64,000 nucleotides of DNA from Nectonema munidae (GCA_030549495.1 JAUIRK010000365.1:186001-250000), one strand, 5' to 3'. Positions 1-12,876 are shown, numbered from the stretch's first letter. Notes: generated by a model not told the origin, from the sequence alone. A program made the numbers and translations.

Positions 1-1314
1 ATAATTTTTGTTTTTATGACACTTCAAACTCAAAAGGACATTTTTTTGCAAAACTCATAAATTCCACCAGCGGTTTCAAGTTTCATGTCGTTTTTCTAAG
101 AAATTGTTTGAACTGCTTTACTGGCAAAATCTTAAATAACCGAGGTCACACTTTTGCCCTCTGACACTGTTTTGGGGGTCTCTGAAATAGAGTAACCGGT
201 GTAGAATCTGAAGGAAAGTTTTCTTTCACTTAATTTTTTAAATCTTTATTTTAAATACTCTTACATCTATTTTTTCTTCTTTTTGAAAAAAAGTGACTTC
301 TTGATTTTATTGACTACTGCACGCCCTTGATATTCATCAAAATGTTTCTATATTTTTTACGTGTACAATAAAATGTGTTTGGAATGAAATTTTGTTTCAG
401 AGTAGAATTCAGAAGTTGACGTAATCGGAGATTTCAAAACGGAATCAAGATTCAAGCGTCGAGTCAGTTCACAGGGATGTTAAGAGTTGGAGTAAAAACC
501 TTTCTAAAGTCTTTGCTGGAAGTAAGAGATTTCTCAACTATTTGGAGTCGGAGTGCACTTTTTGTGGGTATTTGGAGGTGGAGTAGGTGTCAGCTAATTT
601 CGCTATACGATTCCGCAAACCTGATTATCTTCTATATGAAAATTAACGCCATATGAGCAAAAAACCAATCAAGTATGATTCATTCTTACAGAGTAGTTGA
701 TAGATATATACTAGCTAACTACTATAAAGCAGAACAAATTGCTCGCTCAACCATTTTTCTTTAACCAAGTATCATTAAGCTCTGAATCCTATTTTTAGCA
801 ATGCCAAATTTGAGGAAGTCATATTATTTAGCGTCTATAATTCGTTCATTTAATTTTTCTTGATGCAAATTTGCCAATTCAGAGAAGTGAATTGAAATGC
901 GAAGCAATATATTTGAGGATCTTTTTCGTTTGAAATAACAGTACTAAAATAATGTCGCTTCTCCAACTTGGGATAAAAATTTTGAGATATAAAATTCACT
1001 TCGAATTAATTTAACTGGATAGGAGTTTTGTGGCACAACACAAATGAAGATGTGTAAATTGAAGAAGTTATACACTGGAATGGCCGAAAAAAATAATAAG
1101 TTAAAAAATAGCTTTTGATGTCAAATCTTCAAAAATGAAGTAAATTTGATGTAAACGCTTCATCAAAAAGGTAAAGTTGCGTTGCACGGTTTTCATCCAC
1201 AAGGCCCAATGACAACGTATGTTTAGAACTATGAGCAAAGAAGGTGTTATGCGAAATCGACCAGATGTTCCCAGAACAATAGGAACTTCCTTAGGACTCC
1301 GTGAGAAATGTCAA
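1..1314. other. AT-rich stretch, no gene seen
   Basis: I see no coding exon, RNA gene or complete mobile element here. A short run, GGAGTCGGAGT at 544-554, resembles the GACTCCGACTCC run at 20626-20637 on the other strand, but the flanks do not align convincingly. Confidence 0.5.
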
Positions 1315-1745
1315 GGTATAACATAATGTATTTTTCCACATTTAAGTTTGTAAGATTTTTTGAATGAAATTTTTTAATCAACTATCATAAAGTTGAAGTA
1401 AGAATCATACGCAACACTACTAACAACTTTTGAAAGAAGTTTTCTTAAACTAGAATTCAACAATAATACAATAATATTTTTTATCGTAGTTTACGTTTCA
1501 AGAATCAAATCATGTATACTTTTAGAATGGTAAAATGTAAGCAAATTTTTATTGTCTTTTTTCCTTCGTTGAAATTGAGAATCCATTTTTCTTCTTCACT
1601 GTGTTTCTCTTTTCTTTCAATTTCAACGACTGTGATAAAAAAAATATACGAAAATGATCATTTTTGTGTAGGGTTTCTTGAAGCATTTGATCTAATTCAA
1701 GAGTTTCAAGAAAGATAAAAAGAGTGAGAAACATTGACAAACGAA
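1315..1745 (+). repeat. Diverged dispersed repeat, copy A
   Basis: This block aligns colinearly with 6115-6515. Shared landmarks in the same order are AATGTATTTT, TTTTTTGAATGAAA, TACTTTTA-AATG-TAAAATGTAAGCAAATTTT, TTTATTGTCTTTTTTCC, CTTTTCTTTCAATTTCAA, GATAAAAAAA-ATATA and GATCATTTTTGTGT. The copies differ by many substitutions and small gaps, so the repeat is old. I see no clear TIR, LTR or poly-A tail, and the family is unknown. Short ORFs inside look like chance. Confidence 0.7.
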
Positions 1746-2611
1746 ACTTAGCAGACTCGCATAATAAAAGGTATATAGGATTAAATCATTTTTGGGGAGA
1801 GAAATTTCTAGAAAGGCATAATACCCGAGAGCGCATCGATATAAGAGTACAACAATTATATTTTTAAAACGCATTTTTACAAAATATGGTGGTTAAGTGA
1901 CTGAAAATTAACGGAATTTTTTTTTAAAAATCTACCCTTTTGAACTTCAAGTTTACTTAAATTAACAAACACATGAAGAAATGGAAATCTTTCAATTTAC
2001 AACGCATGTATTTGTATGTATGGAAATAATTTTCGTGATTGAAATCTTGTCCTCAAAGGAGACAAATCTTCAATTTACTAAGTCACAAATGGTAAAACGT
2101 CAATCACAATTATATGCGAATTATAGCCTTTGACTTTATCGCATACGATCATAGAAATAAAAGAATGTTATAGAAGATCGCAATATTTCGTAACAAAGGA
2201 AATCAATTTAATGAATATTCCGGAATAATCCGCTCGATTAAAGAGAAAATCTACACTGATGCTCGCATTAACGCACCGCAATTTCAAGGAATTACTTCAG
2301 AAATTTCACTTATTTTTTTAATCAGCTCTCCTTTCCATTCGATATCCTACACTAACACATGTGCTTTTGATTTCCTCATTAAATTTACTAAAATTTTAAA
2401 TCGTTGTATAACAATTGACAAACAAACATTGATAACACGCAAATGTTGTCTTTCACTTTGTGTCAATCGAAAGGATCCTCTATCGATATATCTACGAAAG
2501 TAATTACATTGTATCAAATGAAAAAAGTGTAACTTCATAGGCGTAGTAAAACGGCCGATGTGAAGAAGGGAAAGCTATAGCGCTGGCTGGCTCCACAAAA
2601 TAGAGGTGCCA

Positions 2612-2660
2612 CACTTTTTGTAGTTTATGTTATGCAATACCTGCACTAACACAAAAAGTG
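2612..2660. repeat. Inverted repeat, 10-bp arms
   Basis: CACTTTTTGT at 2612-2621 is perfectly complementary to ACAAAAAGTG at 2651-2660, with 29 bases between. It lies in an island of more balanced composition. It could be a transposon terminus or chance; no target duplication is visible. Confidence 0.4.
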
Positions 2661-2689
2661 CTGATTTGTCTTTTAAATTTATATACCTA

Positions 2690-2787
2690 TAGTCAAAATC
2701 CCTGAAAACTAAAATCTCCGCTCCAAAATCCTTGAAAACTAAGTTATAGTTGTGGCTTTCAAGGTTTTTGGTAGAGGGGATTATTTA
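2690..2787. repeat. Short hairpin-forming repeat, copy 1
   Basis: AGTCAAAATCCCTGAAAACTAA opens a block with internal arms CCTTGAAA and TTTCAAGG. Related blocks lie at 21153-21241 and, inverted, at 50645-50712. All combine GTCAAAAT, CCGAAAACTAA and a mirrored TTTAGTTTTCGG-type arm. This looks like a small palindromic MITE family; no transposase relic is seen. Confidence 0.55.
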
Positions 2788-4485
2788 ATGCACATATTTG
2801 TCATCAGCTTCCAAGTTTAAATTTTTGAAAAATGAAAAAACTTTCTCAATTCCTTAAATTTAACAAGGAAAGTTATGTGTTGCATATGTAATAATGTTTA
2901 AAAAAAGAGGAAAACCTTCTTGTTTATCCCTTTGAAAAAAGTATTGTGCTTAATTTTCTTGGTAGGCGCTCTCAATAATCAAAATCAATTATTTGTTCAA
3001 CGTATAGTGTTCTTCAGTGAAAAACTGTTTAAAAATATCACGTGGCTGTCAAAATAAATCAATTCCAGGTGTGCACCCAATAATAAAGAAGTTTCCAGAT
3101 TAGCAAAATTTTTTAATTCTTTTCTTGCCTTTCGATACCGAACTTTCCACACTTTTAGTTGAAAACATTAAAATTTTCTATCGTTCAAAAAAACTTTTAA
3201 TTGACAGAGGATTTCTGTTGGAAATTCGGATTCAAATAAATTTTCATCTACATCTCCTTCATAGTAGGGAACAAACGAATAATATTTTCAATTTTTAATA
3301 AAAAAATTAAGCGAAAACTATATATACATATATATCGCAAATAAATGCAAAAAAGTGAACAAAAATGGAATACTGAAAGATAAAAGAATTGAAAGCAAAA
3401 TTGAATATTCAAAGATCAAATAAAGTAAAGCAGAAGTGTTAAAAAGTAGGAAAGTATAGTCTCGATTTATCAAAATTTGTCCAAATGTCATTTTAAAGGC
3501 AAAACATTTTAAGTAATTATGTTTTTATGCATAAATTAAATTTAATTACAAACAAAAAATATATCATATAGCCAACATTCGAAAATTAAAAAAATTAAAA
3601 ACAAATTTGGAAAAAAAACTTTCAAATGTTCAACAGACACTAAAGTATACAAAGATGATCGATTAATCTTTTTTCATAAAGAATTTTACTATACATTTTA
3701 ACTTCAAACAATATTTATTTCATTAAAAAAATATTAATAGCTATAAAATTGACAAATAAATCAATTCTAAATCCAAAATAGGTATAACATAAATTTTACC
3801 GTTTTACTCCACAAACATGATATAAACTTTCAGTTGAGTGTATAATAATAATTGGAATAAAATGAAGTCAAATATTTTAATAAAGCCTTGTGAAAAATTT
3901 TCGGTTTTGAAATTCTTTAAACAAACTAAATGCAATTTTATATAAAAATTAAATTTATTTTAAATAAATATTTAAACTAATGCTGATTTGCAATATATTT
4001 CCCTCTTATGATAAAAAATACATTTTATTATTTTCAATTTTTGAAAAAAAATATACTTTTTTTAACATTTTTTTCTTTTGATAGTTTCTTTATTTTTCAA
4101 ATTTTATATAGACTATTTTTTTCATACTCTGACACATTCATCGCATTATATTTTATTTGTCTGAAAGAGATGAGGGCTAAAAACCACAAAGCAGCTTATT
4201 CAGCCAGCCACCGCCATATGGCAAAGTAAATAACTGATCAAACCGATACTCTGTTCGATGATCACTAACTGACATTATTTTAATTCATTATTTTTATTAC
4301 TCCTAGCAGCCATACACCGAAGTTGAATGTGGTTTGCTGTTTGTAGGAAGAGGTAGTGAGGTTGGTATCTTTTCTGCTTTGCCAAATTTTATTGTTTATT
4401 CTGAGCTCTCTATGTTTTGCTCACAAACTTGTTTTGATTATCATTTTATTTACTTTAGCAAAACGAAACATCCACAGCTGTAAGA

Positions 4486-4505
4486 GTGTGTGTGTGTGTG
4501 TGTGT
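4486..4505. repeat. (GT)n microsatellite
   Basis: About ten GT units, within a more balanced-composition island. Confidence 0.9.
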
Positions 4506-4650
4506 ATGTTTAATGACATCCGCCAAACATTATTCTATTAAATGTGTTATCTTATATATTATATTATCCTTCTCTTCTCATTTGATAACACGTGTACCCC
4601 CTCAATTGAAGGAGGAGAAGTAAAAAATTATCTTGTTTCTTTTCTTGGTT

Positions 4651-4670
4651 CTTCTTCTTCTTCTTCTTCT
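4651..4670. repeat. (CTT)n microsatellite
   Basis: About six to seven CTT units. Confidence 0.85.
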
Positions 4671-6114
4671 AGATAATGTATTTCTTTCGATTCTCTTGAA
4701 ATGAGTTTAGATTTTAAGTTTGAACAGCACCGAAGCACACCCTCTATTTTCGACTTCCTTCGTAAGTAAATTCACTTTTCTTTTGTCATTTTGTATATAA
4801 ATTTGAATTTGTCTAAATTCTAGTTAATCGCCAACTTCCTATAGGGCAATTAGTTCAACATATAGTTTACCTTCGTTTTCGGGTTCTAATTATTCAACAG
4901 CGATATCAGGCAACAAAAGTTGACCTATAAATCCTTCAAAAAATTTTGAAAAAAAAAGTTGACTTTATTTATAAAAAAATTGACATAAAATTTTAGTATT
5001 CTCTCTTAAAAAGGCGCGATCTTAGAACAAAAGCTTTTTGATCACAGGAATTTATCTTTCCCTTGTCTGTTGCCTGTGCTATAGAGAAGATTATCTTTTT
5101 TTCATATGTTCCTCATTTATACCACATACAGTGTCTTCGTATTCGGTATTTCTATATGAATCAAATGCATCTTTCATTGTAAGATTCGAAGATTACGTTC
5201 TTCAATTAATTTATTGATGTGCCAGAATGGATAAATCAAAAATTTTTATCTATATTAAAAATGATCTGTGTAATAATTTTTTAAAAATGAAATATATTTT
5301 TTAGTTGGTTCATCAATTCCAAAATTGTATTATACTTGTTCTTTGTTTGTTAACCTGTTAAATTTTTACAAAATCTACAATACTTACAAAAAATAATAAA
5401 AAGGCCTTTGTTGACCTCTTTAACTTGGACTTCTTTTACACAAACTTTATAAAATAAAGCTATTTGGGTGTTTTTGAATAAGTGGTATTAAAATTCAAAA
5501 GTTTATTTTATTTTTCTTTTAATTAATCTACTTATTAGTTCCGCTCTAAATATTACCAAATTGTCTTTTTTTGTATGTTAAACAATCTGGATAAAAGTAC
5601 CAAATTTTGCTCCCACAAAAACTTACGCTTAAAGAGAATTGATAACACATATGATAAAGACGAGTAATTTATGTAGATAAATTACCCCCCCCCCCCGCCT
5701 ACATCCACTTGGCTCAAACGTTCTCTGATTCTCTCGTAGAATACGTTTATGTAAGAAAAAATTGTGAAAAATTATACAACATTTCATCTCTCTAGCAGTG
5801 GTCCATTTTTGGCAATAAAACCAAAATATAAGAACTTAGAGTTGACCTGAGCATGCCCAATACACTTATATTTTTTGTAATTGTTTCTACAATGATTATT
5901 TTGTTAATTGATATGTATGCAAATATTTTAATTGAATACAATCGTGTATTTAAACTAAAAAAGATGAGATCTCATATTCTATCATATGGGTTTGGCAAAG
6001 TTGACACGAAGTTACTGCAGTGTAAAAAATGTTTGGAAGCGCTAACGTGTCTTCCGCTTAAGCCCTTGTCTTTTGCAAAAGCTTCCTAAGGGTTCGACGA
6101 GAAAATTAGGGTAT

Positions 6115-6515
6115 ATTTTAATGTATTTTCTTCACTACAAATTTTTTTGAATGAAAAATTTTTAATCAGTAATCTTTTATCTCTAACACTATTGATTAAT
6201 TTGATATCGAAGTTTTATGGAACTACGTTTAATAATAATAATATATATTTTTCATCGTAATTTGGGTTTAAATAAAATTAACATATATACTTTTACAATG
6301 CTAAAATGTAAGCAAATTTTTTATTGTCTTTTTCCTTTCATTTAATGGATCATTCTTTTTTATCTGTAATGAATTCTCTTTTCTTTCAATTTCAAACACG
6401 TTGATAAAAAAATATATATAAACGATCATTTTTGTGTTGTTTCTCTTCAAAGATTTCCCATACTTCAAAGAGTTCGAGAATGTAAAATGTTAGAGAAACA
6501 CGCTTGTAAATATAC
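6115..6515 (+). repeat. Diverged dispersed repeat, copy B
   Basis: Second copy of the block at 1315-1745, in the same orientation, with the same order of landmarks (TGAATGAAAAATTTTTAATCA, TGCTAAAATGTAAGCAAATT, TTTCTTTCAATTTCAA, GATCATTTTTGTGT). The copies are about 4.8 kb apart. This is either an old segmental duplication or two insertions of one unidentified element. Confidence 0.7.
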
Positions 6516-8747
6516 ACACATACACAGACACTCCCCAAAACAAATATGGTGATTATGTAAGAAAGGAGGGTGGATATGGGACATATTCCTCACCCAATCA
6601 AATGCATTCTTCTAATCTCAGAAAAAGGAGATGTCGTGCGACGAGTGGAGACACCAACATGACAATGCCGCAACAACAAACAAGAGGGATGATGGCAAAC
6701 ACTAAAATATGTTTTTCCTTCCTGCGCCCCCCTTTGATGTCGGCAACAAAGCGTTTCTTTGTGCGGCGCGAAAAGACGTTAATCTCCCCCCCCCCCCCCT
6801 TCAATCCATTCTCTCATAATGATAGACATAATGAGGAGTTATTTATATTTATAATGGAAGTTATATATCTATAATGAATCGCAACGAGTCAACAAGAAAG
6901 AATAGCTTATCATCTGCGCATAATGAGGGATACAACCCTCACACCCCTATCCCTGTCCCCAATCAGCGCATTGTCGCCTCCATGAAAACAATAGCCATTG
7001 TCAGCCGCCCTGTTACACGTAATCGCTCGTTTATGCGTTGATATGGTTGGTGGGTTAGACAAGTTATTAAGCATCCACCTCCCCCTTTCATTGGCTACAC
7101 TCTATCGCTGATTTTGAGTATTCAAATTTTTCCTCAATTTGTATAATGTTTGATTGACAAGTGCTCGACCAATTTTTAGATGGGCTTTAATGTGTCTGGA
7201 AACATAAGTCAGATATAGCATTACTGCTAGTATTAGTGTTTAGGTTAGTTTTAATGTTAGACCAATCGTACATACATACGAATACATACACATATTTTTT
7301 TTGACATTCTTGACACAAAACTTCCTATTTATTTGTATTAATAAACGTCTGACACAAAAAAATCACATATGTACAATGTACATGATACATGCATACAAAA
7401 TCACAAAAACAGCGATACGGTTAGTTCATTGAGTCCATGGTTTTAACTGGAATCAATGGAAATTCAATAAGGCGTCTGCTTTGCCTGGTACTTTTCAGGT
7501 TAATTTACTATCACTTGTAGTATTGAATAGTGTATTAATTAGTCCACATTGGCGTTTGGCCGTAAACAAAAATATTTTAATAATTTGGTTATTGAATTTA
7601 ATTGGTTGTTCGTTATGTGCATGTTATGTGATGTGTTGGTCTTCTATCAATTTATTTGTCTACTAATGTATCGCATTTGTAATTTCCGTTGTTTCGTTAG
7701 AAAGTAAGTTGGGGCTATGTTAAGCTAGTGACCTATTCAGTTGGCCGCACGGTCATTTAATTTATTAATTATTTCTTTAATTAACGACTTAATGTCTAGA
7801 ATATAACAAAAATTGATTTTATTTTCATTGATTCCAATAATATATAATGGAAGTTATATTATATATATAAAAGTAAGCTTGCCTTTCCAAAGTGTTATTT
7901 TCAAAGGGAAATTGCAAAAGTTAAATAAAAGATCTCTTAAAAAAATTTTCTTACACAACTTTGAATATTCTCTATTGAGAAAAAAAGGAAAACTCTAAAA
8001 TCAACCCCATTCTAAAACTTCAATTCACTGATGTTTCAGAGTTTCAGAACTTGAACATCTGGCACTAAACGACTAATATAACATAATATTTCAATTGTGT
8101 TTCAATATACTATTTGCATATAGTAAGTAGTGTTATATTTAAAAGAGAAGCGATGTATATTTCACATATGAAGTAATGAGGGTGTAATTGCGTATTTATC
8201 ATTTCTTCAGTGTTTCCAGAAGTTTATATTCAGATAATTTGTCTGCGTCAGATTTCTTTACTCCATGACAGAATTACTTTTTTTTTTTGATAAATACACT
8301 TTTTCTTTTTTTATAAAAAAAATCTAACTAGAAATTTGTTGAGCATTCTTACAGCCGATTTATTTCCTGCTAGCTAGAAAAATTCGTTCTTAAAATTTAA
8401 TTGCATAGAACTAAACTTTAAAATTATTTAAAAAAAATTCACGAAGGACGAACATATCGGTAAAGTTTAGCTTGTACTGAAAAAAATTTGAAACACAAAA
8501 TAGAGTGAATAAAAAAATGGCCTTACAAATGTTGTAGATGTTCGTTTGTGATTTGAAAAAAGGTTATTGTATCAAATATTAGGACAAATTATTTAAAGTA
8601 AGCTCCCTATGTTATAAAGGGAAACTCTCCACATCGTTTTGATCAAGAACAACCACCCTGAAATATCAAAAGAAAATGCATTGATTTAAAATTTCGACCC
8701 CTGTCCTTGCCCCAATAATTTCAAGAATGCGTAATTCTGATTTTTGC

Positions 8748-8774
8748 CTACCAGCAATTTTCCATTGCTGGTAG
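8748..8774. repeat. Perfect 11-bp hairpin, 5-base loop
   Basis: CTACCAGCAAT at 8748-8758, loop TTTCC, then ATTGCTGGTAG at 8764-8774. The arms are perfectly complementary and less AT-rich than their surroundings. No U-run follows. It could be a short structured RNA, a cruciform site or a MITE core. Confidence 0.6.
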
Positions 8775-9130
8775 ATGTGTTTCTGTGATTTCTCACAAAG
8801 CTACTATATGCTTTCATGAATTTTTGTTTGGGTTTAAAGTATAAATATTAGTATTTTAAAGATCTACTCTTTGCGTTGAAAGTTTGTACCGGATTCCTAA
8901 AGCGTCTTCTTTTGATTTAATTTCAATAAAATTCATTAAGAAGATTAGCAGACGAATTTTTTATAAAAAAAAACGTGGGTCTTTGACAAATAAACACTAT
9001 AAAATGCCCATATTTGCAAACAAAGGCGATTGATATATGGACGAGTAGTAGTACAACAATGATTCAAACATGCATCAATCATATCAACTTCATCTTTAAC
9101 TCATCATCATCAACATCACCTTCATCATCC

Positions 9131-9150
9131 CATCATCATCATCATCATCA
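9131..9150. repeat. (CAT)n microsatellite
   Basis: Six to seven CAT units in a broader TCA/CAT-rich tract from about 9085. Confidence 0.85.
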
Positions 9151-9527
9151 CCATTCCACAAAGGGATAAATCTTCATGAGCATATATATCACTTAAACAT
9201 AATGAAGTGTTAATATAATATTTTACCATTGTGTGTATTTTGTATTGTATGCATGTATGTGTGTGATATAAGAAGTATAATAATAATAATCATAATGTTT
9301 ATGTACTTCGCATTGTATAGTTTGTAGGGAGGGAGAAAAAGAATGGATGAGGAGGAAGAGAATTTGTGTGTGTCTGTGTGTGTTTTCTATACTTTACACT
9401 TAACTTGTTCACACATACACGCGCTTCAAAGCTTTTTTCATGAGTGACATTAACACATTACGTGAGGAGCGAATCACATAAGCGTTTTTGTGATAAAGTA
9501 ATTATGAGTGACGTTTGATTTATGTAT

Positions 9528-9548
9528 GTGTGTGTGTGTGTGTGTGTG
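9528..9548. repeat. (GT)n microsatellite
   Basis: About ten GT units ending in GCGCG. Confidence 0.9.
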
Positions 9549-9862
9549 CGCGTTAACTAATAATAAATACACTTACTAATACTACACTATACTACTCATT
9601 AATATCATTAAATGGAAGCAATTTAAGCTTATCCGCTTCATTCCTGCAATCTTTACATTTTTGTTGTTATTTTATTATTATAATTCATGGCACAACCTCG
9701 CGGACAAGAGAAACAGAAACTCACCAACACCAATCACCACTGAAAAAGGATTGAAAAGTAGATCCTTAACGCAGCAACCATCCCCACTTTTGCCTGGGAC
9801 TTTTCCCTTACTTTTTTTTTAAACATTCTCACTCAACACTTTGATTTTTTCAATCTCACACA

Positions 9863-9889
9863 ATGATGCAAATTCCAGATAACAACAGC
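9863..9889 (+). CDS. irx: Iroquois homeobox gene, tentative first coding exon
   Basis: Seen: ATGATG in the context CACACA-ATGATG, reading MMQIPDNNS, then a donor GTAAGA at 9890. An in-frame TGA lies 24 bases before the first ATG, so this is the first possible Met in the frame. The exon ends in phase 0, the entry phase required by the 17713-17816 exon, and the four-exon model then totals 1293 bases with no frame conflict. Iroquois N-termini outside the homeodomain are poorly conserved, so homology cannot confirm this piece. A phase-0 match has a one-in-three chance of being accidental, and other short upstream exons may exist, for example one ending at 17137. It is inferred from splice logic only. 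Confidence 0.35.
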
Positions 9890-10403
9890 GTAAGAATTTC
9901 TTTTATGTTGTATTACGCGATACGGCTACTGCGTGATTTTTTGAGATTGTTTCAAATTTACCGGGGGTTTAAAAACGCAACACCGGTAGATATTCCAGAG
10001 TCCTCAATTTTTATTCACCTATGGGAGAAAGTTTGGAAAATCTAGTTCTAAATATCATGTAAATATTTAAATTTCCTTCATGCCTTCCTCATATTAGTTA
10101 TTTCTATGATGAATAAAAAAATTTTTAGCTATTTATTTGTCCTTGAATAATCCCATTTAGTTTGATTTCCTGAAAGAGAAGATCGATAGTATTTTATGTC
10201 AGTAAAATACTGTAAGTAAACTATTCCTTTGTGTAATTAACGAATAATGTACGTCTAGCTAATAAGCATTCATTCGTATTGCTTTCATATTTGGATTCAT
10301 ACTTATTAAGGAAAAAACTGTTTAAAAAATCGTACTGGCGCTCTTTTTTCGATATTGTTCGCATACATTTCATACCTGATTTTGTCATTTCGTGAAACTC
10401 GTT

Positions 10404-10562
10404 ATGAAAGGTCCAAAATTTCTAGATCCTGCACTATGTCTCGCCTACATGGTACAATTTACTTCGGGTTTAACTCTGATCCACGGTTTATTTCAAGGGA
10501 AACCGAGTCGTGATGATGTTTGTCCACCTGAAGAATTCCATGTTTTGTGTAAACTTTTGTAA
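10404..10562 (+). other. Unrecognised 52-codon ORF, possible protein relic
   Basis: The frame reads MKGPKFLDPALCLAYMVQFT and then SGLTLIHGLFQGKPSRDD, ending at TAA. After the stop, reading on in another frame gives FSSINENGIKLGNFYPATSLALF. Composition and residue mix look more protein-like than the flanks, which suggests a decayed coding fragment. I cannot assign a family. Confidence 0.25.
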
Positions 10563-11984
10563 ACCAGTTCTCTGTACCAGGCTTTCTCAAGCATAAATGA
10601 AAATGGAATTAAGCTGGGCAATTTTTATCCAGCAACTAGTTTGGCATTGTTCAAGCAAATGTTAAAAAAAATTAAAAACTTTCTTTTTACATAAGAATTT
10701 AATATAGTCACAATTTGAATCAGTCAAATTTTTTTTAGTCATAAATCTCAGATGAAAGATCTCTTATTGTTCAGTTTCAAGGATTTTCTGAACTCAAAAT
10801 AAAAGAAATAGAGTTAAATGAAACTTTCCTAACATTTAACAATTGTAATATGGAATCTGTTGAAGAAATTTTTTTGTAAGAGTTTATTGAAATTAAATGC
10901 AATCAAGAATACAATTTAAAGTTTGAAAAAAAATGGCGAAAGTTTTTCCGTATTTTTTACTTCATAATGGGTCATTTTTAAAAACTCGCATTTTTCTAAA
11001 TATCATATGCACTCTTTTTCATTCAACTCAGAAAATTAAGTTCAGAATGGGATTAAGATTTTATTCAGAGTTTTTTATGTATTAAATTTCTCAATTCCAT
11101 AAACATCTCTCTTATAATAATCAATTGAGTAAGTTGAACTCTCCGTGAACTCGTTTTTACATGTATAAACTAAGTAATCCATCTTTATTATCAAATTTTT
11201 AAAGAGGGAAATGAAATTTTCACCGGGAGTAGGATGCTGAGGGGGTTAATTTTTTTGTTTAACTAATTTATCAGGTTAATAACATGCACGACGATATCTA
11301 TCTATGCCTAGACCATTTAAATTTGTTGTATTTAGGGAAACTTCTGGAAGAAACGTTAAATACTCGTATAATTTTTAAAGAAAATTTAAATTTTAAATAT
11401 TTTTTGAGTTTCTTACATAAATTTGTGCATTCAAGCGTATTTTTAACTGCCAAAATCATAATATCGCATATAAGCCTTATGTAAAAAAAATTGGCACACA
11501 TGTGATGTATAATCGCTAACATATACGTCAGATTGTGTTATTTTAATACGCGTGTTCATACTTTTCAATATTCCTTCGGTATTTTGAATTCAAGGTAAAA
11601 CTTTTTCTTCTTTATTACAAGTTTGCGTTTAATTCAAAATTTGCATTTCATTAAAATCGAGCAGAATGGTATTTTGTTTCCTTTTCAAGAAGAATTATTC
11701 TTCAAATTGATAAACTAATAAATTTAATGATAAAATTTTTTTACTTGTCTCTTTTTTGTCTTCAGTCTTAAAATTAGTTCATGAATCCGTACACTTTTTC
11801 AAATATTTTTAAAAGTTTACGACTACATTTCAATATAGTGGAACACAAAATCATTGACACGAATGCTTTCTTTCAGCCTAGTATTTCTTCCCAGATTTCG
11901 TTACTAATTTTTGACAAACTGATAAATTTTCAAATATTCATCTTAATTAATTTTTTGGACCAAAAATATTAAAAAAAAACATAA

Positions 11985-12045
11985 GTTTGGGGGCAAGCTG
12001 CGCAAGTGTGCCTTCTCAATGAAAACACCCCACAAAACCTTTACT
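11985..12045 (+). repeat. SINE 3-prime fragment
   Basis: GCGCAAGTGTGCCTTCTC followed by AATGAAAACACCCCA and CCTTTACTT matches the 3-prime body of the tRNA-derived SINEs at 14495 and 39779. The tRNA-like head is missing. Confidence 0.6.
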
Positions 12046-12262
12046 TTGATATATATTTCTAAAAATTTTCTTTAATCAAAATTAATCTTTTGCCATTATC
12101 AAAAATGCCTGTTTCCTCATATAAGCTACCGGCATTTCTTTCCTAATTTCTATGTTATCTTTTAGTCCCATAAAGTATAAAGATCAAAATTAAGATCTTT
12201 CACACTGATATTCACTTATTTAAATGCTCATTCCAGAGAAACCGATAACTTATCATTTTTTT
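12046..12262 (+). repeat. Dispersed repeat, copy 1
   Basis: Aligns with 21285-21745 once the hAT MITE at 21381-21681 is removed. Shared pieces in order include ATTTCTAAAAAT, AATCAAA-TTAATCTTTT, AATGCC, GTATAAAGATCAA and ATTCA-TTATTT. This copy lacks the MITE and so shows the empty target site. It follows directly on a SINE tail, so it may be an extended SINE or LINE 3-prime region. Confidence 0.65.
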
Positions 12263-12460
12263 ACGTGAATTATGAGGAAGGCAAAAAGTGCAAAAATTAA
12301 GGAACACTAATTATGTGATTGACTTCGATGTATGTATTGGTAATCTTTTATCCTATAAAATAAGGCTATCCTGACAGATTAACATAATTTTACGCCCCAA
12401 AGCCATTCTCTCAATATCACTAATACCAATTTTTATGTCAATTTGCTTTATGAAATCCGT

Positions 12461-12876
12461 AGTAATGGATCTAGAAATTGGCATTAGGGGGGGGGGGCGG
12501 ATTTTACTAAACTAGAACTCAAATTTAAAGCATATAAATTTAAGCTTTATCAAAATTTTTAAACAAAAATAAGAATGAGAGCATTAAAACGATCCTCATT
12601 CATTGAACTGCGAAGTGAATTGATGCGGTAAAACTTGATGTGTTTAAATAATAAATTTACAAAAAAAATTGGATAATATAAAATTAATAAGTGTCACACT
12701 TAACTACGATTGAAACAAAAAACTTCGTAGGGCTTCTCACTTTAGAGAAAGATTGAATCTATAAAACGAGTTGCAGAAATCATCATAATATTTGAGTTCT
12801 ACTAAAAGAATTAGATCAAGAAAATTTTCAAGCAATTGGCAATGCAATTTTAGTGCCACCTTTAAATCCGCCAGTG
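12461..12876. mobile_element. hAT-like MITE, copy 1 of a pair
   Basis: The block begins AGTAATGGATCTAGAAATTG and ends AAATCCGCCAGTG. Both ends are variants of the CAGTGGCGGATCCAGAAATT terminus. The interior matches 62358-62796 closely over about 400 bases, from GGCGGATTTTACTAAACTAG to AATTTTCAAGCAATT, with few differences, so the family was active fairly recently. It is non-coding and includes a G-run. The target duplication is not obvious. Confidence 0.8.

Larger units (their letters stand above)
1746..6114. other. AT-rich desert with low-complexity sequence
   Basis: No gene is supported. The part from about 3280 to 4230 is extremely AT-rich. More balanced sequence lies at about 4230-4760. 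A short poly-C run sits near 5687. ORFs here have no recognisable domain or splice context. Confidence 0.5.
6516..9862. other. Upstream flank of the Iroquois gene with higher-complexity islands
   Basis: No coding exon is recognised. Balanced-composition islands lie at about 6530-7090 and 8990-9800; the ORFs in them do not look like known proteins. The second island directly precedes the tentative first coding exon, so it may hold the promoter and 5-prime untranslated region. A poly-C run lies near 6786. This assignment is inference. Confidence 0.35.

Noticed and set aside
3280-4230. AT-rich block as an origin or scaffold-attachment site
   Set aside because: AT-richness is general in this window and no specific motif sets it apart.
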